DNA of 64,000 nucleotides from Kineococcus rubinsiae (GCF_011839805.1 NZ_VWPY01000005.1:62001-126000), one strand, 5' to 3'; positions 46,268 through 54,141 are shown, counted from the first letter of the stretch. Notes: generated from the sequence alone by a model not told the origin. A program made the numbers and translations.

Positions 46268-46754
46268 GGTCATCAGGCAGCGCTCACGCAGCTCTGGCCC
46301 TCCTGCAACGACGTCCGCGACACGACCGTACGCGAGAGCGCAGCACCACGGCTCCCCGATACGTTCGATGAGCGGACCGACACCAGCGCTTGCGACGGTG
46401 TCACAGCTCGCTTCATGAGCGCTTACACGACCTCGGGATACTCGATCGTTGTTTCAAGGTGAGCGCGGCTCATGCACCCCCACCGACTGAGATCGAATTG
46501 CGCAAGCCATGAACCACGCCGGACGAACTGCGGCGACGTATCGGGCGCGCTTCGGTGCCGTCTCAACAATCGATCCGTGGACATGGTCGATCAGCCACGG
46601 CCGAGTGCCCGACACGCCCAGTGGCCTTCCGCCACACTTGACTGGTTGGCTCGCTCAAGACTGTGGGGCGCGGCGCATCTGACATGGAGTCGACGCGCGC
46701 TGGTCGCCTGGATTGCGACGCTCATCACCCGCAGAAACCCACATGCTCAAGACG
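46268..46754. other. gap without a supported gene
   Basis: About 490 bp between the LOV gene and the convergent HTH gene. Frames found are short and without ribosome sites. No strong hairpin was noticed. Confidence 0.4.
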
Positions 46755-46973
46755 TCAGGGCTCAGATCCTCCCAGGAGGATCTTCACAGCCGCCGCAGTG
46801 CTGCTGACACCGAGCAGCCGCCGGATTCGCAAAAGCTGCAGCGCGACCTCATCGAGGCTCACGTGGAGTTCCCGCGCCGCTTCAAGCGCAGAGCTACCCG
46901 AGCTGATCAACAGCAGTAGTTGACGATCGCGGTTGCTCAGTGCCGCGATCGAGAGTTCCGGATCCTCGGTCAC
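46755..46973 (-). CDS. small LuxR-like HTH protein, 72 aa
   Basis: GTG 46973 has AAAGG eight bases upstream. The sequence LSNRDRQLLLLISSGSSALE, AARELHVSLDEVALQLLRIR and RLLGVSSTAAAVKILLGG follows the four-helix GerE/LuxR HTH, but it is a stand-alone domain with no receiver. The recognition helix (VSLDEVALQLLRI) is less basic than usual, so DNA binding is uncertain; it might act through dimerisation with another regulator. Located just downstream of a GAF-ANTAR gene on the same strand (59 bp), so they may be co-transcribed. Confidence 0.65.
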   Translation of the reverse strand: MTEDPELSIAALSNRDRQLLLLISSGSSALEAARELHVSLDEVALQLLRIRRLLGVSSTAAAVKILLGGSEP

Positions 46974-47032
46974 TCAGTCACCTTTCCGCTCTGATGGCAA
47001 CGAAGCATCTAGCTTGCGTGCGAACTGGCCGG

Positions 47033-47782
47033 TCACGACAGGTTGAGGCTGTCGCCCCGCTCGGCGGAAGACACGATGTCGACCGCGAGATCGCGCACCT
47101 TCCGGTTGCTCTTGTTCGACTCGAGGACGAGCACCTGAAACGCTGCATCAGCGTCGCAGCGCACGGCGCTCATGACGACGCCCTTCGCTTGGTCGATGAC
47201 CGATCGAGACTCCATCGTGGCCACAAGTCGGTTCACGTACTGTTCGCGCTGAGCGAAGAGCGCTGCGTTGGCGACGGCAACGCCGGCGTAAACGGCGAAG
47301 GACGCCGCGACCGCCTCTGCTTCGCGGCTCACGGGCTCATCCCGGCGAAGCCGGTAAAGGCCTATCGCGCCCGAGAACCGGCTCGGCATGGGCAGAGGCA
47401 TCGCCAGCAAACTGGTGACCCCTTGGCGGCGGGCGAGCGCAGCGAAGGACGGGTAGAGGTCATCGCAGGCGGTGTCGTCGCTGCGGATAGGCACACCGGA
47501 TGTGGCCGCTCCCACGCAAGGGCCGAAGCCGGCCTCGTATTGCCATTCGTCGAGCGCGACCGCCAGGGAGCCGCTGAAGGCCGAGATGCGGGTGGCATCG
47601 CTCTCGAGGGTGATGGAGACCTCGTCGACGCCGGGGATGGTCACTCTGGCAAGCCGGGCCACCTCGTGAAGTACTGCGGTCAACGACCGCTCCCCCAGCA
47701 GGATCCTCGCGAGATCGCGAAGGGCAGAGAAGTGGACAGCCGCATGTGTCCCGAGTTCGCCTTCAGGAGATGTGGCGGGCAT
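47033..47782 (-). CDS. GAF-ANTAR regulator (2 of 3)
   Basis: 249 residues from ATG 47782 (AGGAAGGA upstream; the longer frame to 47833 has no site). GAF domain about 35-170: VDEVSITLESDATRISAFSG, VGAATSGVPIRSDDTACDDL, RQGVTSLLAMPLPMP. ANTAR domain about 185-245: ESRSVIDQAKGVVMSAVRCD, ADAAFQVLVLESNKSNRKVR. Close to the protein at 19029 in length and layout, so the two are probably recent paralogues. ANTAR proteins bind tandem RNA hairpins to stop termination; no such pair was found next to this gene. A small HTH gene follows on the same strand. Confidence 0.9.
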   Translation of the reverse strand: MPATSPEGELGTHAAVHFSALRDLARILLGERSLTAVLHEVARLARVTIPGVDEVSITLESDATRISAFSGSLAVALDEWQYEAGFGPCVGAATSGVPIRSDDTACDDLYPSFAALARRQGVTSLLAMPLPMPSRFSGAIGLYRLRRDEPVSREAEAVAASFAVYAGVAVANAALFAQREQYVNRLVATMESRSVIDQAKGVVMSAVRCDADAAFQVLVLESNKSNRKVRDLAVDIVSSAERGDSLNLS

Positions 47783-48047
47783 GGAAATCCTTCCTGTGAC
47801 AAGCTGAACAGCGCTCCACTGCAATCCGGCCATCTACGGGTAGCAGCGCAGTCCGTCAGCTCTTGAGCTCAAATCCGTTGAACGCGAGTCGTTGGGAGGG
47901 TGGTCAACATCCGCGCTGCCTCAGTCGTGTCCTGGTGCGACGATCAGCGTCCGGGCCGCTCACGTGCAGCGTCCCCGAGGTGAGTCGCTCCTCGATGCTG
48001 CACGTGCGTGGCTGGCGCTCAGGGCTGGGCGTCGTGCTTATGGTCGG

Positions 48048-48800
48048 TCAGCGACCGAGGCCTGCGCGGTCCACGCGGCGGTGGAACCGCATGCCGGCGA
48101 GGCCGCCGAGCACGGCCCCGAGGAGGGCGACGAGCAGGGCCGCGACCACCGTGATGATCGAGCCGGACGTCAGCGAACCCTCGTCGACCGGGATGCGCGG
48201 GAAGCTGTTCAGCTGGCCGAGCACGTTGTACTTCGAGCCGGCCACCGCGACGAGGATCGCGACCACGACGGCGATGACGATGGCCCACAACCACACGGCC
48301 ACCCCCTGCTTCGCGCCGTTGAAGCGCGCCATCCGGCCCGCGACGTAGCCGCCGCAGAAGTAGGCGACGAGCAGGACGACGAGGAGGGCGATCGCGCCGG
48401 CGATGCCGATGGTGCCGGCGTTGCCGCTCGCCTGGTTCTGGGCGCCGGACAGCGCCGCGTCGAGGCTGCCGCTGTTGGCGAGGCCCACGGCCGTCCCCGT
48501 GGCCGCGAGCAGCGCGGTCAGCAGGACCGCGGTCCCCGTGGCGGTGAGCCAGCCGAAGAACGCGGAACCCACCTTGACGCCGCCGTGGGCGTCCTTCTCG
48601 CGCTCGACGACCGCCTTGCGATCCATGTCCTGCCCGCCGGGTGCGGTACCGGGGTGGTTGTCACGCGCGGACGAGTCGTCCTGGTGCGCGGACCGGTCGT
48701 CGCGGTGTGCGGACCAGTCGTCGTTCTTCGCGGACCGGTTGTCGTGGCCGAACCCGCTACCAGCCGCGTGGGCGCCGTCTGAACCGGTGGGTGTGCTCAT
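48048..48800 (-). CDS. YrzE/TIGR04086-like four-helix membrane protein
   Basis: 250 residues from ATG 48800 with AGGAG in front. The first ~80 residues are hydrophilic and repetitive (NRSAKNDDWSAHRDDRSAHQ, DDSSARDN), probably disordered. Four helices follow: FFGWLTATGTAVLLTALLAA, GTIGIAGAIALLVVLLVAYF, AVWLWAIVIAVVVAILVAV and GSIITVVAALLVALLGAVLG, with GGYVAGRMARFNGAKQG between the second and third, a pattern of the YrzE/TIGR04086 group. Such genes often lie with DUF2382 and Asp23 genes in actinobacterial stress clusters, as here. The terminator-like hairpin at 48833-48866 lies just upstream, so it probably has its own promoter or is expressed by limited read-through. Confidence 0.82.
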   Translation of the reverse strand: MSTPTGSDGAHAAGSGFGHDNRSAKNDDWSAHRDDRSAHQDDSSARDNHPGTAPGGQDMDRKAVVEREKDAHGGVKVGSAFFGWLTATGTAVLLTALLAATGTAVGLANSGSLDAALSGAQNQASGNAGTIGIAGAIALLVVLLVAYFCGGYVAGRMARFNGAKQGVAVWLWAIVIAVVVAILVAVAGSKYNVLGQLNSFPRIPVDEGSLTSGSIITVVAALLVALLGAVLGGLAGMRFHRRVDRAGLGR

Positions 48801-48832
48801 GACTACTCCTGAAGTCGGGGGGATAGAACGGG

Positions 48833-48866
48833 CGAGCACCCCGGACGGTGGCGTCCGGGGTGCTCG
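48833..48866 (-). terminator. perfect 14-bp hairpin after the DUF2382 operon
   Basis: CGAGCACCCCGGAC at 48833-48846 and GTCCGGGGTGCTCG at 48853-48866 are perfectly complementary around a 6-base loop. It lies 30 bp past the stop of the DUF2382 gene (minus strand), so it should end that transcript, only ~32 bp before the next gene's start codon. Confidence 0.8.
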
Positions 48867-48895
48867 CGACCTCTGCGCTTCGGTGGCGCGAAGGA

Positions 48896-49300
48896 CTAGC
48901 TACGCCGCTGCGCAGCGGATTCATCGGTGACCGTGACGCTGGCGTGCTCGGTCCGGAGCTCGGTGCGCAGGACCTCCTCGCCGTACACCGTCTCGACCGA
49001 GACGGTCACGCGCTCGTAGGCCTGCGTGCTCACCGAGACGACCGGGACCTCCTCGTGCAGGACCATGACGAACTCCTCCGCCGGCGCCTGCCGGGGCAGG
49101 GGCCCCGACGAGTCGAGCGGTTCGCGGGTGATGACGAGCTCCTCGCGGCGCAGGGGGACCTGCACGGTGCGGAGCTCCTCCACGATGCGCTTGGAGATCC
49201 GCACCCGCTCGGCCGGAACCCGTCGGATCTCCACCGAGAGCTGCTCGGCGGAGAGGACGACCTCGGCGGTGCCCGGCGTGCTGTCTGCTCGCGGGCTCAC
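48896..49300 (-). CDS. DUF2382 (YsnF/AvaK-type) stress protein
   Basis: 134 residues from GTG 49300. VVLSAEQLSVEIRRVPAERV, RISKRIVEELRTVQVPLRRE, ELVITREPLDSS and EFVMVLHEEVPVVSVSTQAY, then ERVTVSVETVYGEEVLRTEL make two beta-hairpin repeats typical of the DUF2382 domain (valine- and glutamate-rich strands). The domain is common in osmotic, desiccation and radiation-resistant bacteria, with unknown biochemistry. It lies 13 bp after the PRC-barrel/DUF2382 gene and shares its transcript. Confidence 0.88.
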   Translation of the reverse strand: MSPRADSTPGTAEVVLSAEQLSVEIRRVPAERVRISKRIVEELRTVQVPLRREELVITREPLDSSGPLPRQAPAEEFVMVLHEEVPVVSVSTQAYERVTVSVETVYGEEVLRTELRTEHASVTVTDESAAQRRS

Positions 49301-49313
49301 GAGGACGGCCTGG

Positions 49314-50162
49314 TCAGTCGCGGTCGCGCGAGGAGTTCCGCACGCCCGGGTCGGTGTCGAGGTCGATGTGCTCCTCGCGGACCTCGGCGTCGACGGTCTC
49401 GGTGCCGGTGACGGTCTCGGTGCCGAGCTGGACGCGCTCGACCGGGACGGTCTCCTTCGCGACCACGGCGTGCTCCTCGGTGAGGACGACCTCGTGCTCC
49501 TCCTCGGTCAGGTCCCCACCGCTGAGCGCGTCGCCGCGGTTGGCCTCGGTGATCGGCTCGCGCGTGACGACGACCTCCTCGTGCGACACGGGGACCTGGC
49601 GCTGGACGTGCTCGGTGGTGATGTACTTGCGCAGCCGCGCACGGCCCGCCTCGCGGGTCTCGGTACCGACCCGCAGCTCCTCCTTGGAGCGGGTCATCGC
49701 GTCGTCGGTGTTGTCGCCGGAGGTGTCGTAGCCCTCGCCGCGGCTGTGGTCGTGGCCCTCGCCGCGGGTGCGGTCGGCGTCCACGCCACCGCGGGCGCGG
49801 TCGGTGTCGTAGCCGCCGGTGGTGCCGGTGGTCTGCGCGGAGGCGCTGGTGTCGGCGATGCCGTAATAGCGGTACAGGTCCGCCTCGTCGTTCTCGCTGA
49901 GCTCCGCGGCCGGGTCGTGATGCGGGGCGTCCTTCACCAAGGCCTTGTCGAAGGGCACAGTGATGGTGTCGCCGGACTGCGTCGCCTGCGCGAGGGGGAT
50001 CAGCGAGGTGTTGGAGCCGAACAGGCCGGTTTTGACCGAGACCCACTCCGGCTGGCCGGAGGCGTTGTCCAGGTAGACCTCGTCGACCTTGCCGATCTTG
50101 TCGCCGTCACGGCCGGTGACAGTGGCGCCGAAGAGGTTGTCGGCGTTGAAGTTCTGAGCCAC
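49314..50162 (-). CDS. PRC-barrel plus DUF2382 stress protein
   Basis: 282 residues from GTG 50162 (AAAGGA upstream). An N-terminal PRC barrel (~1-75: NLFGATVTGRDGDKIGKVDE, VYLDNASGQPEWVSVKTGLF, NTSLIPLAQATQSGDTITVP) is followed by a glycine/aspartate-rich linker with repeated DRxRGE units and a C-terminal DUF2382 domain (TRSKEELRVGTETREAGRAR, LRKYITTEHVQRQVPVSHEE). PRC barrels bind RNA or membrane surfaces; the fusion is common in actinobacteria and fits a stress role. First gene of an operon with the shorter DUF2382 gene. It has no signal peptide, so it is cytoplasmic. Confidence 0.9.
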   Translation of the reverse strand: MAQNFNADNLFGATVTGRDGDKIGKVDEVYLDNASGQPEWVSVKTGLFGSNTSLIPLAQATQSGDTITVPFDKALVKDAPHHDPAAELSENDEADLYRYYGIADTSASAQTTGTTGGYDTDRARGGVDADRTRGEGHDHSRGEGYDTSGDNTDDAMTRSKEELRVGTETREAGRARLRKYITTEHVQRQVPVSHEEVVVTREPITEANRGDALSGGDLTEEEHEVVLTEEHAVVAKETVPVERVQLGTETVTGTETVDAEVREEHIDLDTDPGVRNSSRDRD

Positions 50163-50226
50163 GGGTGGTTCCTTTCTCGTCCTGGTGGTCCGCACGGCAG
50201 GCGCCGGCGGGGTGGTGAAACGGTTT

Positions 50227-50247
50227 CTCGGCCCTGCCCGGACCGAG
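50227..50247 (-). terminator. hairpin after the glsB-like gene
   Basis: CTCGGCCC (50227-50234) and GGACCGAG (50240-50247) pair on the minus strand with one G-U and a 5-base loop, 18 bp after the stop of the GlsB-like gene. Confidence 0.5.
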
Positions 50248-50265
50248 TCGGTCGTCAAGCTAGGG

Positions 50266-50532
50266 TCAGCGACGACGGCCGTTCAAGCTGCCGACGATGG
50301 TCACGCCGACGGCGGCGACGGCGACCTGCAAGATCAGTTCGATCCAGTCGATGCCGGGGGTGTCGGCGACGCCGACAGCGCCCGCGAGCAGGGTGCCGAT
50401 GATGGCGGCGATGATGCCGACGACGATCGTCAGCAGGATCGAGATGTTCTGCTTGCCGGGCAAGACGAGCCGGGCCAAGGCCCCGATGATGGCCCCGATG
50501 ATGATCGCGGCGATGATGCCACCGATGGTCAT
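50266..50532 (-). CDS. GlsB/YeaQ/YmgE family membrane protein
   Basis: 88 residues from ATG 50532; GGGAGAG lies just upstream. Three helices with glycine zippers: TIGGIIAAIIIGAIIGALAR, ISILLTIVVGIIAAIIGTLL, and a last IELILQVAVAAVGVTIVGSL. The motif ARLVLPGKQN after helix 1 matches the GlsB/YeaQ/YmgE (transglycosylase-associated) family, small membrane proteins made under general stress. The extra loop between helices 2 and 3 (VADTPGIDW) is normal. Own promoter expected in the 370-bp gap upstream; lies between csbD-like and DUF2382 genes. Confidence 0.93.
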   Translation of the reverse strand: MTIGGIIAAIIIGAIIGALARLVLPGKQNISILLTIVVGIIAAIIGTLLAGAVGVADTPGIDWIELILQVAVAAVGVTIVGSLNGRRR

Positions 50533-50900
50533 GATTCTCTCCCTCGAGGAAGTGGTGCGGTGATGACATGGCCCGCGTGGTGAGGGCCATTGGCGGAGAA
50601 CGCTCTGCGGGCGAGCCGAATCAGCGGTTCCTGTGGCGCAGACTCCACCCGCGTCGAAGCTTGCGGGGGTCGTCCTTGGTTGCACGCGCAGAGACCAGAT
50701 CTGCTGCGCCGTGCAGGCCGCGGGAAAGCTTCGTCGGGCCGTCACCGGTCTCCAACCGCCGACCTAGGCCGGCGAGCAATCGCCTTGTCAGGGGTACGGC
50801 GACAGAGAAGAGGACCTAGCGGCGTAGACCGGTGAACAGCAGTACCCACATGAATGAACCTTCTTCTTCGGCGTGGACTTGCGGTGCCCGTGCGTGAGGA
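50533..50900. other. gap without a supported gene
   Basis: Between the GlsB-like and CsbD-like genes. Frames are arginine-rich shadows. It should hold the promoter of the GlsB-like gene; no consensus box could be picked with confidence. Confidence 0.4.
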
Positions 50901-51059
50901 CTACTCGAAGACGTCCTCGACGTTCCCCCCGGTCTGCTTGACCGAACCCCTGGACTGATCCGCCTGCAGCTGTTCGTCGCCTCGAACGGCGCCGGGCTTC
51001 TGCTTGACCTGACCGGTCGCCTTCACGGCAGCGATCTTGGCCGTGTCGATGAATCCCAC
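50901..51059 (-). CDS. CsbD-family stress protein, 52 aa
   Basis: A short gene from GTG 51059 to TAG 50901 with GGAGGACAG directly upstream. The product reads GFIDTAKIAAVKATGQVKQK, then GAVRGDEQLQADQSRGSVKQ and TGGNVEDVFE, the helical, lysine/glutamine-rich repeat pattern of CsbD proteins (K..GxxK..G...D..L...G). CsbD is a sigma-B-type general stress protein in Bacillus, of unknown biochemical role. It sits inside the Asp23/GlsB/DUF2382 stress island, which supports the call. The arginine-rich frame on the same strand, 50788-51087, overlaps it and is a shadow. Confidence 0.85.
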   Translation of the reverse strand: MGFIDTAKIAAVKATGQVKQKPGAVRGDEQLQADQSRGSVKQTGGNVEDVFE

Positions 51060-51163
51060 CTGTCCTCCTGGCTGCGACGTTGTTCACGGCTGCCAGCGAG
51101 ACTGGCGGTGAGATGGATGTCGGAGTCGTTGGTGGGCGATGCGCTCAGTCCAGTCCACCCCGT

Positions 51164-51745
51164 TCAGCGGACGCGGGACTGCTGACGTCCGCGGCGAGCG
51201 ACGCCCAGCTGGATACGAGCACGAGCATCGTCACGGCCGAGGACTTGCGCCAGGTCAGCGGTGACCTCATCGGTCGCCTCGACGACTGAGCGAAGGTCCG
51301 CGCTCGGCTCGATGGTGGCCTTGACGTCCACCACGAGCTCTCCGCGGTCGCGTAGCACCCGGCTGGAAGCCGACCGGACTCCGGGAGCCTCGGCGAGGAC
51401 GTCGGTGGCTGTGGAAGCCGCACCAGCCGGGTCCACGCTGAGACGACCGTTCTTGCCTGAGCCAGGCAGAGACAGGGTACCTACTCCGCGGCGGGGCAAG
51501 TGGGCCAGCAACCACCACAGCGCGAGCAAGATGCAGATCGCCCCGGCGATGCCGGCGGCCCACGACCACCACGTCATCGAGAAGGCGTTGCTGATGGTCC
51601 TCAGGGCGAGCTGCTCAGGCGCCGACGGCCACACCCGCGTCAACAGGTCCGCTCCCCAGGCGGCGGCGGCCAGCCCGACGACAAGCAGAACAAAGCCGAC
51701 GATCAGGGCGGCGATGCGGTCAAGACCCAAGACGGCGCGACCCAT
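51164..51745 (-). CDS. amaP: AmaP-like alkaline-shock membrane anchor
   Basis: 193 residues from ATG 51745 with GAAGGAG upstream. Two helices (about 8-32: RIAALIVGFVLLVVGLAAAA; 57-77: WWSWAAGIAGAICILLALWW) are followed by a cytoplasmic domain: GRLSVDPAGAASTATDVLAE, GVRSASSRVLRDRGELVVDV and DLAQVLGRDDARARIQLGVA. In firmicutes AmaP anchors Asp23 to the membrane; here it is the last gene of the six-gene Asp23 operon. Its ATG overlaps the stop of the DUF6286 gene by one base. The role in membrane tethering is inferred from family and position. Confidence 0.87.
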   Translation of the reverse strand: MGRAVLGLDRIAALIVGFVLLVVGLAAAAWGADLLTRVWPSAPEQLALRTISNAFSMTWWSWAAGIAGAICILLALWWLLAHLPRRGVGTLSLPGSGKNGRLSVDPAGAASTATDVLAEAPGVRSASSRVLRDRGELVVDVKATIEPSADLRSVVEATDEVTADLAQVLGRDDARARIQLGVARRGRQQSRVR

Positions 51746-52326
51746 CAGTTCTCCTTCGGCGTGCGCATGGTGACGTTCACCCGCGGTGGTGACTGCAGGG
51801 CCGACAGGCGTTCGGTGACAGCAGACGTGACGGACTCGCGCAGCCCGGTCTCGGCGGTGGCCTGGACGGCGACGGTGACCCTTTTGCGAGTCGCCGTCGA
51901 TGAAGCGCTCAGGACCCCGTCGACGGCGCTGGCCGCACTCGAGGCCAGGCGGGCGACGTCGCGGGTGTGCAGGAACACACCGCTTCGCGAGGCCAGCGGA
52001 AGGGTCTTGCGCGACCTCGGGCGCAGCGCGGTGATGACCAGCCATAAACCGATCAGGGCCACGACGATTCCGGCGGGAATCACCCACCGAACAGGTGCGA
52101 AGCCGTCGAGGGCGTCGACGGCAGAGGGCAGCCACTGCCGTCCCTGGAACGCGCCCGCTGCTACGAGCGCATCGCGCAGCAGCAGGGCACCGAGGGCAAG
52201 TAAGAGTACGGCCAGGAGCGGGCCGATGACACCGATGGGACCACTGCCACTCTTCTGGGTGGCCGCACGCATCGGCGTCGGGGCACTGGTGCTCTGGGAG
52301 GTGTCGCGGCCGGTGTCCAAGCTCAT
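51745..52326 (-). CDS. DUF6286-like membrane protein of the Asp23 operon
   Basis: 193 residues. An N-terminal polar part, two helices (IGVIGPLLAVLLLALGALLL and VIPAGIVVALIGLWLVITAL), and a C-terminal domain (VARLASSAASAVDGVLSASS, KRVTVAVQATAETGLRESVT, SAVTERLSALQ) built like the cytoplasmic part of AmaP and Asp23 partners. In actinobacteria the DUF6286 protein always seems to occur with Asp23 genes and may be a second membrane anchor. It starts within the stop of the Asp23 gene (ATGA overlap at 52323-52326) and its own stop overlaps amaP, so it is translationally coupled on both sides. Confidence 0.85.
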   Translation of the reverse strand: MSLDTGRDTSQSTSAPTPMRAATQKSGSGPIGVIGPLLAVLLLALGALLLRDALVAAGAFQGRQWLPSAVDALDGFAPVRWVIPAGIVVALIGLWLVITALRPRSRKTLPLASRSGVFLHTRDVARLASSAASAVDGVLSASSTATRKRVTVAVQATAETGLRESVTSAVTERLSALQSPPRVNVTMRTPKEN

Positions 52327-52853
52327 CGAACGCGTTTCCTTTCCGGAGTAGTCGGCCGGAGCACCTTGGCGACCTCCACGTCGACGGTGTCAATGTCGAG
52401 ATCAGCCAGCGTGCTCAATCGTTCGGCGACGTGCTCACGCACCGCGGCAGCAACCTGCGCGGCCGGTAGCGGCCATCGGGTGACGATGTCGGCCTGCACG
52501 CGCACCCGCCGCCCTGCAACGTGGACATCGACGCGGGGATAAGCCCGCCCGAGGGCAGTGGCGAGCGTGCCGGCGGTTTCTTGGGAGGCGATCACCCCGG
52601 GCACTTCGCCGACGGCAGCTTCAGCGATCCGTTCGACTGCTCGGTTCTCGAGCATCAGCGAGCCCCGAGTGCCCATCTCGAGGCGTTGCTCCGCGGTGAA
52701 CTCCGCAGCGGCTTCAGCAGGGCTGCGCCAGCGGCGCGGACGCCGCCCGAGACTAGAGCCGGTTCCGGCGGGTCGCCCAGGGCCAGTACTTCCACGATTC
52801 GGCCCGTTGCGTTCTACGACGGGTGCGGTCGCAGCCTCGAAGGCATCAGCCAC
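52323..52853 (-). CDS. Asp23/Gls24-family envelope stress protein (third in operon)
   Basis: 176 residues from GTG 52853, overlapping the end of the 59-aa membrane gene by 8 bp. The first ~60 residues are arginine/proline-rich and unusual; the Asp23 core follows: GTRGSLMLENRAVERIAEAA, VGEVPGVIASQET, YPRVDVHVAGRRVRVQADIV, WPLPAAQVAAAVREHVAERL and LDIDTVDVEVAKVL. Asp23 proteins gather under the membrane and protect the envelope. The long basic N-terminus is not typical and could interact with RNA or phospholipid. ATG-overlaps with the DUF6286 gene follow. Confidence 0.87.
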   Translation of the reverse strand: MADAFEAATAPVVERNGPNRGSTGPGRPAGTGSSLGRRPRRWRSPAEAAAEFTAEQRLEMGTRGSLMLENRAVERIAEAAVGEVPGVIASQETAGTLATALGRAYPRVDVHVAGRRVRVQADIVTRWPLPAAQVAAAVREHVAERLSTLADLDIDTVDVEVAKVLRPTTPERKRVR

Positions 52854-53025
52854 GGCTGCGGCCGGGCACGAGAGCGGCGAGATCCAGCTTGCCCTCCAGG
52901 TGCGCACCGATGACGTAGCCGACGCCGGCGAAGAGCAGGGCGAGCAGGAACCAGCCTAAACCACCCTCGTGAGCGATGAGGGCGAGAAGTAGACCGGCGA
53001 ACAGTCCGGCGATCGATGCGGACAC
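52846..53025 (-). CDS. small two-helix membrane protein of the Asp23 operon, 59 aa
   Basis: GTG 53025 with GGAGGAAAG directly upstream to TGA at 52846. It encodes SASIAGLFAGLLLALIAHEG, GLGWFLLALLFAGVGYVIGA and a tail HLEGKLDLAALVPGRS: two glycine-rich helices and a short basic end, like DUF2273-type proteins that occur with Asp23 in other bacteria. It is inserted between two Asp23 genes, and its stop overlaps the next start, so it belongs to the operon. It probably helps hold Asp23 proteins at the membrane, which is inferred from position. Confidence 0.8.
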   Translation of the reverse strand: MSASIAGLFAGLLLALIAHEGGLGWFLLALLFAGVGYVIGAHLEGKLDLAALVPGRSRG

Positions 53026-53105
53026 GACTTTCCTCCAGAAGGGCTGCGCCCAGCATCAGCTAGGCGAAAACGAATGCAGTAGTGCTCGCGGACATGACGT
53101 CAGTG

Positions 53106-53477
53106 TCAGGTCTTTGGGCCGCTGAGGTCTTCGACGAAGACCTGCACCGGTACCTCCACCACCGCGGCCACGACGGCATGAATCCTCTGCGCCACTGCGA
53201 GGAGGGGCGCCGAGTACAGCAGGACCACATGAACCTCCACTCGGTCCTCACCGAGCTTCACTCCTGTCACCCGCCGCCCAGGCAGGTACGTGGCGACTTC
53301 CCCGAACCGGCCGGCGTGCAGGCCCGCCACGCCGGGAACAGCGAGCACCTGCGCGGCGATCGCGTCCGCGGTCTCGGCCATCGGCGCCGGCGCGGTCTTG
53401 ATGACTGCTGCACCGCTCGCCTGAGGCCGGGGGTCGACGCGGGCGCCGCCACCAGTGCCGTCGATCGACTCGCTCAC
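53106..53477 (-). CDS. Asp23-like protein (second in operon)
   Basis: 123 residues; GTG 53477 overlaps the stop of the first Asp23 gene (GTGA). TADAIAAQVLAVPGVAGLHA, GRFGEVATYLPGRRVTGVKL, GEDRVEVHVVLLYSAPLLAV, AQRIHAVVAAVVEVPVQVFV, and EDLSGPKT keep the Asp23 fold pattern (V..I...V..VPGV..L / V.V.V......L....RI...V). It is shorter than classical Asp23 proteins and has no N-terminal tail, as in many actinobacterial operons where several Asp23 variants are encoded together. Cytoplasmic, probably in a mixed polymer with the other Asp23 proteins. Confidence 0.85.
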   Translation of the reverse strand: MSESIDGTGGGARVDPRPQASGAAVIKTAPAPMAETADAIAAQVLAVPGVAGLHAGRFGEVATYLPGRRVTGVKLGEDRVEVHVVLLYSAPLLAVAQRIHAVVAAVVEVPVQVFVEDLSGPKT

Positions 53478-53950
53478 TGCACCCGGACGACGCGCTGCTG
53501 CGACTCGTCGTCGGCGTCGTCGTCGTCCTGAGGAAGGTGGATGTCCGCCACGGAGATGTTCACCTCGGTGACCTGCAGGCCGGTCATGCGCTCCACGGAG
53601 GAGATGACGTTGCGCCGCACGCTGTTGGCGAGGTCGGCGATCGCGACGCCGTACTCGGCGATCAGGTCGACGTCGACGGCCGCCTGGGTCTCCCCGACCT
53701 CGACGGAGACACCCTGGGAGTGGTTGACCCGGCCGCCGGGGATGCGCTCACGCAGAGCGCCCACCGCACGGGATGCGCCGCCGCCGAGGGCGAAGACACC
53801 GGAGACGTCCTTGGCGGCGATGCCGGCGATCTTCGACACCACGGTATCGGCGATCGAGGTGGTGCCTTGGGTGCTGGCCAGCGGCCCGGAGGCCTTCACG
53901 GCCACGCCGGCCCCGGTGGTGCGGCTGACATTGCTGGTGGTCTCGCTCAT
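53474..53950 (-). CDS. Asp23/Gls24 envelope stress protein (first in operon)
   Basis: 158 residues from ATG 53950 with AAGGAG upstream. After a ~30-residue polar start: TTSIADTVVSKIAGIAAKDV, SGVFALGGGASRAVGALRER, GVSVEVGETQAAVDVDLIAE, YGVAIADLANSVRRNVISSV, ERMTGLQVTEVNISVADIHL, then an acidic end (DDDDADDES). This is the standard Asp23 protein of the cluster. Asp23 is made in high amounts on cell-envelope stress and sits on the inner face of the membrane via AmaP. First gene of the operon, so its promoter should be in the 53951-54259 region, next to a CRP-like palindrome. Confidence 0.92.
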   Translation of the reverse strand: MSETTSNVSRTTGAGVAVKASGPLASTQGTTSIADTVVSKIAGIAAKDVSGVFALGGGASRAVGALRERIPGGRVNHSQGVSVEVGETQAAVDVDLIAEYGVAIADLANSVRRNVISSVERMTGLQVTEVNISVADIHLPQDDDDADDESQQRVVRVQ

Positions 53951-54141
53951 AACGACTCCTTGTAGATGGAAGGGACGATGCACGGTCGAATGGGTGATCA
54001 ACGGGGTGTTGGCCCGACGACTCACCGCTCAAGTGATCGGGAAGGTTGGTCGGGGGCAGTTACAGCGGCCACCAGATCCCACCGCTGCGTCGCGACACTG
54101 AGATAGAGACCGTCGAACGCAAATCCTCATGGTGGAAGCGG

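Noticed and set aside
46940-47866. 308-aa plus-strand frame
   Set aside because: It is antisense to the GAF-ANTAR gene at 47033 and has no recognisable fold.
49026-50402. 458-aa plus-strand frame opposite the DUF2382 genes
   Set aside because: Valine/glycine/leucine-rich mirror of the repetitive DUF2382 and PRC-barrel genes.
50788-51087. 99-aa minus-strand frame
   Set aside because: Overlaps the CsbD gene in another frame and is arginine-rich; the CsbD frame has the ribosome site and the family pattern.
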